From positions 1-23,102 of the IMG/VR virus record IMGVR_UViG_3300002145_000146: 23,102 nucleotides of DNA; one strand, 5' to 3'. Source of the DNA: a virus. A program made the translations under genes and the position numbers. Positions 1 to 8,799 of the stretch are shown here, in pieces; the stretch's first letter is position 1, and each line of letters starts with the position of its first letter. The notes under the pieces were generated by a model that made no database searches, was not told where the DNA came from, and saw only the letters and a list, made by a program, of their open reading frames with translations.

Positions 1-783
1 ATTAGCCGTTCCACTAGCCTGTCCATACACACCAATAGAAGCTCCAGCCCCAACATTTTGTGAACCACCATAACCTTGCACACCATATCCAGATAAACTA
101 AGATAAGCTAACGCAAGAGTAGTTCCATTATAACCGTGTACGGCTACATTACCCAAACCTGTAACAGTACCCACAACACCATAGGCCTCACCAGCACCCA
201 CACCGTCAGTAGGTCCTACTCCATGAACTCCATAATATTGATGACCTAAGTAACCATTAGAGTTTGTTGTTGAATTATAACCACGAATTGCTGAGTTAGC
301 ACCTACAACTTGTCCTAGAACAGCATTTACTCCACCTGAAGCGTATATAGCATATGGTACTGTTGCCCCACCAGCACCATAAATAGTCATTCCTTTTTCA
401 GAATCAGATATGAGAAATTTTGATGCAGAAGGTACCCCGCCAATACCTACATTACCCGTATTGTCAACGATAAAAGGAGTTGAATCAGGATTAGCAGCAT
501 CTTCAACTAGTAAAGCATTACCAGTACCTGTTTGTGTTATTCTAAGAGCTGAATTACTACCATTATAATTAATTACTACATTGCCAGTAAAAGTAGCTCT
601 ACCACCAGTAATATTAGCGGATGTTTCAGTTTCATTAATTGCAGCAACAATATTAGATTTTGTTGCAGTTACTAACTGTTGTAGGTTGCCTATATTTGAA
701 GTGGCATCTGCAGTTAAAGAAATTAAATTTGTCTTTAGGCGCCATTCTTCAAATGTATCAGTTCTTTCTACTATAATTGCCAT
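1..783 (-). CDS. Tail fibre protein, N-terminal part (cut by window edge)
   Basis: The frame is open for 261 codons from the ATG at 781-783 to the left edge, so the C-terminus is missing. The N-terminus (MAIIVERTDTFEEWRLKTN) resembles the start of many T4-like phage fibre proteins. Around residues 109-118 is a DNTGNVGIGG segment like the NVGIGT motifs common in fibres, some of which end in an S74 chaperone domain. From about residue 184 a Gly-rich region repeats a [Y/I]GVxG motif (184-188, 201-205, 233-237, 250-254), which suggests a repetitive beta-structured shaft. A GGAA ribosome-site candidate lies about 8 bases before the ATG. The gene follows the 79-aa gene by 15 bases. Role in host binding is inferred from composition and position at the end of the baseplate block. 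Confidence 0.75.
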   Translation of the reverse strand, partial: MAIIVERTDTFEEWRLKTNLISLTADATSNIGNLQQLVTATKSNIVAAINETETSANITGGRATFTGNVVINYNGSNSALRITQTGTGNALLVEDAANPDSTPFIVDNTGNVGIGGVPSASKFLISDSEKGMTIYGAGGATVPYAIYASGGVNAVLGQVVGANSAIRGYNSTTNSNGYLGHQYYGVHGVGPTDGVGAGEAYGVVGTVTGLGNVAVHGYNGTTLALAYLSLSGYGVQGYGGSQNVGAGASIGVYGQASGTAN

Positions 784-798
784 TATTGTATTCCGTTA

Positions 799-1038
799 TT
801 AGTTCTTTGACTGATTATTTATTGCTTTTATTAAACTTAAAACTAAGGTTTTCAAATTACTCAGTTCTTCTTTGATCTCATGTATTTCAGAGGTAGTATT
901 TTGTGCTACCTCTCTTTCTTTTTTCAATTTTTCTCTTTGAGCTAAGTACTTTTGACAATTAGAATTGTCAGTGCTGATTATAGCCTTTGAGTATTCGTCT
1001 CTAATCAGCCCTGGCTCGTTTTCTACTTTTATGGGCAT
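799..1038 (-). CDS. Small coiled-coil protein of unknown function, 79 aa
   Basis: This small acidic and lysine-rich protein begins MPIKVENEPGLIRDEYSKAI. Residues about 30-75 are rich in E, K, L and I with a heptad-like pattern, so a coiled coil is likely. No signal peptide or membrane segment is visible. Its start overlaps the end of the upstream 2026-aa gene by 10 bases, which implies co-translation. Short proteins with a similar N-terminus (xVKVExxxxLxRDxxSxA) occur near structural genes of T4-like phages as I recall them, but I know of no assigned function. It may be a small structural or assembly protein. Confidence 0.7.
   Translation of the reverse strand: MPIKVENEPGLIRDEYSKAIISTDNSNCQKYLAQREKLKKEREVAQNTTSEIHEIKEELSNLKTLVLSLIKAINNQSKN
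816..823 (-). promoter_or_regulatory. Possible late promoter for tail fibre gene (AATAAATA)
   Basis: The minus strand reads AATAAATA, one mismatch from the T4 late promoter box TATAAATA. It lies 32 bases upstream of the tail fibre ATG, a spacing close to the other candidates in this window. It is inside the last codons of the 79-aa gene, so it could also be chance in AT-rich coding sequence. Confidence 0.35.
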
Positions 1039-4000
1039 GCAATAATTCTTAGATCTTTAATTAATGGAACCCAAGCAGTTGATGTGCTTCGAAGTACGAT
1101 CTTTACAGCTACTGTAGTAAATGCTGGTATATCGTCAATCTCATATTCAACATCAGTAAAGAATGTTTGATCTTGTGTCTTAACAATATCAGACAACGGT
1201 GAAGTAAATTGTATCCAATTTGTATCAAACAAACTACCTGTACCAGTTCTATAATAGACATCAATATTTGCTTGTTGAGGAACTGTTGCTGCAAACATCA
1301 CTTTTAAATACTTTGAAGAATTCTTCAGATTCAACTGTCTTGTAATATACTTTGCAGCAGCACTACCATTTCTAGGTGCTCTTTCATCAATAAAGTTTTC
1401 TCTAACAATTAGAGTAATAGCATTTCCTGTACTCTCAGTTGCAAACGGATAAAAGCATAAAATGTTTGCAGTACCAGCAATATTTGTAACTCTAGAAACA
1501 ACAACTATAGCATTATTTGTAGGATTACCAGCACCTTCTATAGAAATTGTTTTACCTGCATCAATCGATGCCAATAAATTAGCAACTGTTCCATTTGTAG
1601 TAGTGATAGTATTACCACTAAATGAAAAACTAGTATTACCTGCGATAACTGTTCTATATGCATAGAACAAGTTTTTCTGAGTAGCAACAGTACTGTCAAT
1701 TGCGTTTTTAACTAAAATTACTGAATTTCTATTCAAATCGATAACAGGTGAAACACTATCATTGGTTGAAGATATTACTGCTGTAATTTTCAGAGATTTA
1801 TCATCTGCTGCAGTACCAAGTTGATTGTTATCTGCTCTGATAACTTTTTCGATATCAAAAGCATTATTTCTATTTGGTTGAATACTAGTTGCAGTAGCAC
1901 TTCTTGCTGCGCTCAGTGTTGAATCTGTTGTGTATGCATTGAATCCAATTGCTGTTTCAGAGAATGTTTGATATTGAATTATTGGATGCATAGCATTAAA
2001 TGCTTTGTTTTCAGTAGCCACAATACCAGTTCCACCCAAAAAGGTAGTTGTCGTAGCAGCATTTGATGCTACAATAGTGTATGTGTCAATGAATACATTA
2101 CTTACTGTGTGAGTTTTGTTAATCTCTCCAGCAGTCACATTGCCCTGTGTGCTATATCCAGATATAGTTACATTTGAACCATTAACAAAACCATGATCTG
2201 GATGTGAAATAGTTACTACTGCAGAATTATTTGTTAACTTAATTGGATTTCTTGCTAATGTAACTGAAGGAACTTTTTCATTCACAAAAGACACAGTTGC
2301 ATCTGTGTTTGCTGTATCAAATACTGCACGATATAAAGTAAACTTAAGATCTTGTAATTGATCAGCAGTCCATGTAGAAGCATTTTGTGACTTAAATAGT
2401 GAACCTAAAGCTGGTTGCCCTGAAATGATTCTATCAGTACCAACCATGGTTTCACCCACTTGTGAAATCCAAACTCTATAGTTAAATGAATCTGTTAGAA
2501 CAACAACAGCATACTCTGCACCATCTTGAAGATATACTGGACTTCTAAATGTAAATGTTGTTGCAACACTTGCATCATCAGAAACAGCAACCTCTTGTGG
2601 AATCTTAAACACTGTAGAGAATGGAAGTACTCGTTTACCAGGATATCCGTTGACTACATCACGAATCTCTATTTTTACTGGTATATTTGCGTCTTTTGTT
2701 GCAAAAAACAGATCAATTTTAGTTAGAAAACATCCGCCTCTTTGATCTACGACAAAGGTTTGTGCTAGTGGTTCATCACCGTCACCTCCATCATCGCCGC
2801 CATCATCATCTCTGAAATTTCTATTAGAAATAATGGTGTCGTTAGATTGAACAATAACTTGCTGATCAGTAACTGCTTCTCTTACAAATTCAGCTGATCT
2901 TGTTGAAACTACAGTTGATTGTTTAGTCTCTAAAACACCTGCTGCAGTATATGTTGCAGTTGCTCTAGTTGTAAACACAGAACTATTTGTAGATGAATCT
3001 GTAAGTTTTAGTTCTCTTGAACCTGTACGGAATCTGATTGAATCTGTATTTGGAATATCAAATACACCAGCAATATCACCATTTACGTTGGTTACTAATG
3101 TTGAACCTTCAGCTACCACAGAAACATCAGAAACTAATGTTGCAGTTGCACCTGAAATAGATCCTTTAACTTGATTGCCTGCCTTCAACTCACCTTGAAT
3201 GTTAACTAGATGCAGAATATTTCCTGAAGAACTATTTTCAACAAAAGCAACCACTCCACTACCATTTGATGTTGCTTCTGTATAAGCACCCGAATTGTAG
3301 ATATAAACAACATCACCGCGGTTAAATGCTGGATCAGGATTATTATCTTTTCTTCTTCTATTTCTTGATGCTTCAGTATCAAAAGTTTCTGCGTTAGTTA
3401 GATAATCAAACACACCAGATACGCTTGTTAGAGATGCTTTTGCAGCTGGAGTAACATAACTACCAACTGATACACCATCAAAAAATGCATAAACATTGGA
3501 GTTGGGTTTCATTCCTCTAGCTAAAAACATAACATCCCTTGATCTAATGAAGGGAATTGCTGCTACAGAAATTACTCTATCCTCTAAAACTCTACTATCA
3601 ACTTTAGCAACAACCGATGTACGAACACCTGTTCTTGCTTGTCCAATTTGTGTAGTTTCACGTTGTAGTGTAAGATTTCTTGCTCTAGCATCTTCATCGT
3701 CAACAAACTGAAGACCTAAATCAATTGTTTCGATTTGAGGAGTTCCTACCCACTGTGTTTCCCAAGCATTCCAAATAGTACCTAATACTCCAGATGCTTC
3801 AGCACTTGCTCTGATTGAATCGAAGTTACCATCATTATTAATGATAAGATCTGGGCGACGAGCAGTCTCAAACCATTCATCTGATGAAGGAGTTAATGTA
3901 AATCTGCCATTAAAGTAAGCTACAGAAAATGGATTTACGTTTTCAATTCTAGAAGCATATGGTTGTGTAATCAGAGGTGTATGTGTGTATCTTAGTGTAA

Positions 4001-7000
4001 CTAAATCACCTGTAACTTGATACTTCGAAGTAATTCTAGAAGCTTCAGTATTGTTTTCTTCAACTAAATTGATATTATTCATAAAGTAGAATGGACGTAG
4101 TTGATTATTTTGCATATCAACTGCGCATCTATAATCAGAAGCATAAACATCACCAACACCATGACCTTCAAAATTGTCAACAATAAATCCATTCTTAAAA
4201 CGATCTAAACCTTCAGAATCAAGAATAGTTAAAGATTTAGTTTCTTGTTCTAATAGATTTAAAGCAGTATAATATTCTACCTGATTTAGACGTTTTTCTA
4301 GCGTTCCAATATCACGCATAGTGTAACGTTTATTGTCAATATAGGTAAAAGTTACATCTGGTGTTTTTGGTGTTACTGTGTATGGTTGTAGATTTAATTT
4401 GTAAAGAGGCATTCCTAATGCTGGATCATTTGGTTCTGGTGCTGTTAACGCAGAAGCACCATTCAGAACATATAGATTGCCGTTAGGATCAAGAACAATT
4501 TTATCGTTTCTTGGTAAATAGTACTGATAATCAAAGTTAGTTTGAAATCCTCTTCTTGGTAGAGCTGTATCAGAACTACCTGTTCCAGAAAAGTTTGTAT
4601 TTGTATCATCTTTTCTAGGTCTAAAATCTAAAACATCTGTTAATCTAATAGAATAATTTGTTCCATAAAATGTAGGAACATCACTTCTTTGTACTGTACT
4701 ATATGAGTTTGCTGAAAAGTAATCACCCGAGCCGTGTGCAAAGTAACGATAAAAGATAGTAATGTTACCTGAAGGTACTGGATAATTAGGTTTCTTAATT
4801 AGTTTAGCAGTATCATAATGAGTAGATTTTTGTCCATTATCAAGTGTGAACCAATCGGTAATATCAATAGTGTTACCTGTCATTTTTACACTGTCAATTT
4901 TATAAACATCTGCTTTGTTTAAAAAGATTGAAGATTGACTGTAAAGTGCTGAATCTGCAATAGTTAATGTTGTAATAGTAGGTGTTTTAGTTTTAGCATC
5001 AGCTGTTTTTACAATAGGTAAAATAACTGTGAAATTGTTTGATGGAGTTAGACCTGTAATAGAAATACTACCTGAGGTAGTAACAATTGTTGGATTTTCA
5101 ATTGCGCCTGTAGTTCTATTGATTACAACATAATCTGTTGCTAGTGCAGAAGAATTGTAAGTATCACCAGTAATTGACAATGTTCCGCCGCCTGCTGATG
5201 TTCCTTCAACCGCTTTTGTAACAGTATACGTAGGATCTTCTGTTTGCTTAATTGCAAAGTATGGAAAATCAAATAACAATTGTTGTAGTTCTGCTTCATA
5301 TAATAGTGCTTCTATTCTATAGGGTATAGAAGCAGTTATGGTTGCAGAATTATCAACTGTTAAACTATAATCATCAGTAATTCCGACTACTTTTCTTCTA
5401 CCTACAGATGGATTGTTAAAGTAGATCCAATCTCCGATAGAGAGTTCGGTTGTAAATTTTGTTCCTGATCCTACTACTGATGTAGATGCTGTAGCTGTAA
5501 TAGTACCTGATAGTTGAATATATTCGGGAGAAATATCAGCAGTAAATGCTACTCCAGCTGCAACGTTACCAATCTGTTTGACATTTCTAGCAAATGATTT
5601 ACTAGAATTCATACTAATATCAAACAGTGATAGTTTAAATATTCCTGCAGTAGTTGCAGCATTTCCTGAATCATATGTCAGATCACGCACACGAGCAGTA
5701 CCAACGACATTAGCCGTAACTGCACCCCGAGTAACAGTAAACGAATCATATAAATTTACTGTTCCGAAACTGGTTATACCTAAAGTAGCAGTAGCATTTG
5801 CGAATACGTTAGCAACTTTTATGTAATTACCGACAGTAGTTGCAATTATATCATTAGTTACAGATGCGGTAGCTCTTGCTTTAGAAACAGGAATATACTC
5901 AGTAGAAATCTTTTCAATCTCATAACCCTGAACATAAGCCTTACCTGGCTCCAAACCAATTGCTAATTTAGATTCATCACCATTTAAATCTGCACTAAAT
6001 ACCCCCTGATTGTAAACAGGGTTTTCACTATAGAACCATTCAATAGAACCATCACTTACAGATCCACTAATATGTGTTGGTGCAGTAGAACCTGTAGTGC
6101 CAGAACCTAATGAAACATAAGAATTACCACTATAGGCAATAACATCACCTACGAGTATATTTGCTTTAGACGCTGTCCATGAACCACGATTATTATCACG
6201 ATGTTCTCTAATTTGAATTCTAAAAGGTCTTACTGTATAATTACCAGATTCATCGTATGTTCTACGTGCAAGTGTTCTCTCTAAAACAGAGTATTCTGTT
6301 CTATTGACAAGATTTTTAATAATACCAGATTCAATTCTAGAAAGTTCAATAAAATCTTGATCTAGAGTAGAAGTCAAAGAGAGTTTATCTAGAGCAATGG
6401 ATATCTTATAACGATGGGCACCAGGTGCGTTTTCATTAAAAGATCCTTGTGCATTATCAACTAATGTAGAATCATCTTCCTCTGTAATAAAATCTTCTGT
6501 TACAGCCAAACCAATTCTGTATGAGGGTGTACTACTATACTTGTCTAGAACAATACTTTGTGTATTGATTGAAACAAAGTTTCCTAAAACAAAGTAAACA
6601 CCAGATTCTATCGATGCAATAGAACTATCTGTAACTGCACTAGATGCGATTGTTGTAAGTGTTGATGCTGATCCTGAGATAGAAAGTGTTTCACCATTAT
6701 CAAAAATTGTTTTTTGATTATTAGTTCCTGTTTTTAGAAACTTTACAATCAAAGTTGGTGAATCTGATCCCTCAGCATTTACTGCTTTAACAACAGATGC
6801 AACAACACCTGATGTATCACCAGTAACTAAAATGTTAGCACTTGCAAATGTTGTTTGCAGATTTAAAGCAGTTGCTTCTAATTTTACAGCTTTAACAGTT
6901 TGATCAATTGAAAGTTGCCCAGGAATAACCATCGCACCTTCTTTGAATAGATGGCGTCCGAATCTTTCAATTTGTTTCTGTAAAATTGTTTGTAACTGTG

Positions 7001-7109
7001 TTAACTCTCTAGCTTGAACAGCAACACCTGGTTTAAAAAGAATACGATGATACCCCTTAGATTCATCGTAATCATCGAAATAAGGCTCTACATTGAAATT
7101 TACTGTCAT
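1029..7109 (-). CDS. Giant DUF4815-type baseplate/virion structural protein, 2026 aa
   Basis: The N-terminus carries the block KPGVAVQARELTQLQTILQ followed by RFGRHLFKEGAMVIPGQ (residues about 27-66), which I recognise as the DUF4815 family of T4-like marine phages. In those phages it follows gp8 and is a virion structural protein, probably replacing T4 gp10-type peripheral baseplate components. The rest is Ser/Thr/Ala/Val-rich beta-type sequence. Around residues 1433-1446 is a short Asp/Gly tract (DDDGGDDGGDGDE). It leads into a segment EPLAQTFVVDQRGGCFLTKI typical of phage fibre-like proteins. Residues about 1621-1693 hold a small HGF...G module also seen in two neighbouring wedge proteins. 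The start follows AAAGAGAAACC and lies 12 bases after the original gp8 stop codon. The exact position in the virion is inferred. Confidence 0.85.
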   Translation of the reverse strand: MTVNFNVEPYFDDYDESKGYHRILFKPGVAVQARELTQLQTILQKQIERFGRHLFKEGAMVIPGQLSIDQTVKAVKLEATALNLQTTFASANILVTGDTSGVVASVVKAVNAEGSDSPTLIVKFLKTGTNNQKTIFDNGETLSISGSASTLTTIASSAVTDSSIASIESGVYFVLGNFVSINTQSIVLDKYSSTPSYRIGLAVTEDFITEEDDSTLVDNAQGSFNENAPGAHRYKISIALDKLSLTSTLDQDFIELSRIESGIIKNLVNRTEYSVLERTLARRTYDESGNYTVRPFRIQIREHRDNNRGSWTASKANILVGDVIAYSGNSYVSLGSGTTGSTAPTHISGSVSDGSIEWFYSENPVYNQGVFSADLNGDESKLAIGLEPGKAYVQGYEIEKISTEYIPVSKARATASVTNDIIATTVGNYIKVANVFANATATLGITSFGTVNLYDSFTVTRGAVTANVVGTARVRDLTYDSGNAATTAGIFKLSLFDISMNSSKSFARNVKQIGNVAAGVAFTADISPEYIQLSGTITATASTSVVGSGTKFTTELSIGDWIYFNNPSVGRRKVVGITDDYSLTVDNSATITASIPYRIEALLYEAELQQLLFDFPYFAIKQTEDPTYTVTKAVEGTSAGGGTLSITGDTYNSSALATDYVVINRTTGAIENPTIVTTSGSISITGLTPSNNFTVILPIVKTADAKTKTPTITTLTIADSALYSQSSIFLNKADVYKIDSVKMTGNTIDITDWFTLDNGQKSTHYDTAKLIKKPNYPVPSGNITIFYRYFAHGSGDYFSANSYSTVQRSDVPTFYGTNYSIRLTDVLDFRPRKDDTNTNFSGTGSSDTALPRRGFQTNFDYQYYLPRNDKIVLDPNGNLYVLNGASALTAPEPNDPALGMPLYKLNLQPYTVTPKTPDVTFTYIDNKRYTMRDIGTLEKRLNQVEYYTALNLLEQETKSLTILDSEGLDRFKNGFIVDNFEGHGVGDVYASDYRCAVDMQNNQLRPFYFMNNINLVEENNTEASRITSKYQVTGDLVTLRYTHTPLITQPYASRIENVNPFSVAYFNGRFTLTPSSDEWFETARRPDLIINNDGNFDSIRASAEASGVLGTIWNAWETQWVGTPQIETIDLGLQFVDDEDARARNLTLQRETTQIGQARTGVRTSVVAKVDSRVLEDRVISVAAIPFIRSRDVMFLARGMKPNSNVYAFFDGVSVGSYVTPAAKASLTSVSGVFDYLTNAETFDTEASRNRRRKDNNPDPAFNRGDVVYIYNSGAYTEATSNGSGVVAFVENSSSGNILHLVNIQGELKAGNQVKGSISGATATLVSDVSVVAEGSTLVTNVNGDIAGVFDIPNTDSIRFRTGSRELKLTDSSTNSSVFTTRATATYTAAGVLETKQSTVVSTRSAEFVREAVTDQQVIVQSNDTIISNRNFRDDDGGDDGGDGDEPLAQTFVVDQRGGCFLTKIDLFFATKDANIPVKIEIRDVVNGYPGKRVLPFSTVFKIPQEVAVSDDASVATTFTFRSPVYLQDGAEYAVVVLTDSFNYRVWISQVGETMVGTDRIISGQPALGSLFKSQNASTWTADQLQDLKFTLYRAVFDTANTDATVSFVNEKVPSVTLARNPIKLTNNSAVVTISHPDHGFVNGSNVTISGYSTQGNVTAGEINKTHTVSNVFIDTYTIVASNAATTTTFLGGTGIVATENKAFNAMHPIIQYQTFSETAIGFNAYTTDSTLSAARSATATSIQPNRNNAFDIEKVIRADNNQLGTAADDKSLKITAVISSTNDSVSPVIDLNRNSVILVKNAIDSTVATQKNLFYAYRTVIAGNTSFSFSGNTITTTNGTVANLLASIDAGKTISIEGAGNPTNNAIVVVSRVTNIAGTANILCFYPFATESTGNAITLIVRENFIDERAPRNGSAAAKYITRQLNLKNSSKYLKVMFAATVPQQANIDVYYRTGTGSLFDTNWIQFTSPLSDIVKTQDQTFFTDVEYEIDDIPAFTTVAVKIVLRSTSTAWVPLIKDLRIIACP

Positions 7110-7121
7110 GGTTTCTCTTTA

Positions 7122-7487
7122 TTAGAATTCTACAACAACGTATAATGATTCTACCTGATCACTAGCTCTAGCAATAACATTACGGTTATCTATATACATT
7201 ATTTCACCTGAATTTTGTGCTATTGTAGCAGTAGTATTGCCTGTAATCGTGCCGATTGAATTTACACCAACACTAATAGTTTCTCCATTCACGATTTGCT
7301 TAAAGTTTGCTGCAATATTTGCTGATGTTGTTCTGGTTTGAATATAATTTATAGTACTAGATGTGCCATCATAACTTACAATAGTTGCATTAGCACCATT
7401 ACTACTTTTAATAGTAACACCAGGTAATAATAAATTAGTATTTGTTGGTGAACCAATTGTTAAATTACCATAATTTTTTAATGTTGT
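7122..7487 (-). pseudogene. Orphan C-terminal fragment of gp8 (second repeat copy)
   Basis: This stretch reads in one open frame as the last part of gp8: it repeats gp8 residues 318-423, then adds a natural ending ARASDQVESLYVVVEF and a TAA at 7122-7124. It has no start codon of its own at the junction and is out of frame with the upstream gp8 copy. The stop lies 12 bases before the DUF4815 gene start, the tight spacing seen elsewhere in this block. This looks like the true end of gp8, separated from the rest by the tandem repeat. If the repeat is an assembly error, this is simply the end of gp8. Confidence 0.85.
7165..7486. repeat. Direct repeat copy 1 (distal gp8 3' end)
   Basis: Bases 7171-7486 are identical to 7494-7809 (316 bases, offset 323). 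The match extends to 7165 with one mismatch (7170 A versus 7493 G). The two copies are practically adjacent. The copy encodes the gp8 C-terminal region. Confidence 0.97.
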
Positions 7488-8761
7488 GCTCTGGCAATAA
7501 CATTACGGTTATCTATATACATTATTTCACCTGAATTTTGTGCTATTGTAGCAGTAGTATTGCCTGTAATCGTGCCGATTGAATTTACACCAACACTAAT
7601 AGTTTCTCCATTCACGATTTGCTTAAAGTTTGCTGCAATATTTGCTGATGTTGTTCTGGTTTGAATATAATTTATAGTACTAGATGTGCCATCATAACTT
7701 ACAATAGTTGCATTAGCACCATTACTACTTTTAATAGTAACACCAGGTAATAATAAATTAGTATTTGTTGGTGAACCAATTGTTAAATTACCATAATTTT
7801 TTAATGTTGCTGCTGTTGCAACAGTAGTGGTGCCATATGAATAAGGATCTTTGATTAGACCGATCTGACGAAACTTTATATTGTTTGGTATATCAGTATC
7901 AGTTTGCTCTAATCTCATATTGATCATAGCATACACAGCACCAAGTTCATCTATAGAACTATAACCATGACCATCTACTGGGGCAATAATAGGTTCAATT
8001 ACTGCATTACCTGTGCTTGTTGTAATGTTAGCAACTGTATAATTTGATCCAGGATTGATAACTACAACTTGTGTAACGTTTCCTGCAGAAACATAAACGT
8101 TTGCCTGAGCACCTGTTCCATCACCAACAATAGTTAGTGAAGTATTATTTGCTAGTGCACCGCTTCCTACGTTTGCAGAAACAATTCTGTAGGCATAAAT
8201 TCCTGTGGTATTTGCCGCATTCGTAGAAACAGCAGCATCTTCTTTTACAGGAATAAATGTCGTTGTTGCAAACTTAAGAACATTCGCTGTATCGATGTTA
8301 TACATGTACTTCCAGGTATAACCATCAGCAGTGTATACTAGATTATTAGCAGTTAGTCCAGTACCAGTTGGTTCAACTGTTGATGAAAGTGCAGCATTTG
8401 AATTATTCAAACATTTATAAACATCATAGTTTGAGTTAACTACAACAAACTTTGACGCAAACAAATTTGATGCTGCAATAGCATCACTAAATTGTACGTA
8501 AACATTACCAGAGGACCAATTATTGCGAGGAATAACATGAGTAATATCACCATTTTGCACTTTTTTCAATGCAATCATGTTATCCCAAACATCAATCTGA
8601 GCACGGTAAGTATCTGTGGGTGTATCTGGTGCGCCTTCGGTGGCCCATTCACTTGGTTTTCCTACAAATACATAAATTTTTGTATTTGCTGGTTCTGAAA
8701 CAGCCTCCACAAATTGCTTAGCATTGTGAAGTCTCATATCTTTTGTAATGATGGCAGACAT
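7478..8761 (-). CDS. gp8: Baseplate wedge protein gp8, C-terminus altered by tandem repeat
   Basis: The N-terminus (MSAIITKDMRLHNAKQFVEA, then KIYVFVGKPSEW) and the block MIALKKVQNGDITHVIPR match gp8 of T4-like marine phages. gp8 dimers link the wedge to the outer baseplate in T4, where the protein has 334 residues. As written this ORF has 427 residues and ends ...NVIARAQH. Removing one repeat copy gives 438 residues ending ...ARASDQVESLYVVVEF, with a stop 12 bases from the next gene. The start is supported by GGAG at 8769-8772, 7 bases before the ATG, and by an exact late promoter box upstream. Identity as gp8 rests on recalled family sequence and on position between the wedge genes and the DUF4815 gene. 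Confidence 0.85.
   Translation of the reverse strand: MSAIITKDMRLHNAKQFVEAVSEPANTKIYVFVGKPSEWATEGAPDTPTDTYRAQIDVWDNMIALKKVQNGDITHVIPRNNWSSGNVYVQFSDAIAASNLFASKFVVVNSNYDVYKCLNNSNAALSSTVEPTGTGLTANNLVYTADGYTWKYMYNIDTANVLKFATTTFIPVKEDAAVSTNAANTTGIYAYRIVSANVGSGALANNTSLTIVGDGTGAQANVYVSAGNVTQVVVINPGSNYTVANITTSTGNAVIEPIIAPVDGHGYSSIDELGAVYAMINMRLEQTDTDIPNNIKFRQIGLIKDPYSYGTTTVATAATLKNYGNLTIGSPTNTNLLLPGVTIKSSNGANATIVSYDGTSSTINYIQTRTTSANIAANFKQIVNGETISVGVNSIGTITGNTTATIAQNSGEIMYIDNRNVIARAQH
7488..7809. repeat. Direct repeat copy 2 (gp8-proximal copy)
   Basis: This is the partner of 7165-7486 and is in frame with the intact gp8 N-terminal part. Because the offset of 323 is not a multiple of three, reading out of this copy into the next one shifts the frame and reaches a stop after two new residues (Q, H). 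Confidence 0.97.
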
Positions 8762-8787
8762 CTAAAATCTCCAAAACTTTTGTGTAT

Positions 8788-8795
8788 TATTTATA
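8788..8795 (-). promoter_or_regulatory. Late promoter for gp8 (TATAAATA)
   Basis: The minus strand reads TATAAATA, the exact T4 late promoter box. It sits in the 38-base gap between the 586-aa gene and gp8, 26 bases upstream of the gp8 ATG. Initiation about 6 bases downstream would give a leader of about 20 bases that contains the GGAG ribosome site. This would let gp8, the DUF4815 protein and the fibre genes be expressed as a unit separate from gp48-gp6. Confidence 0.75.
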
Positions 8796-8799
8796 AATC

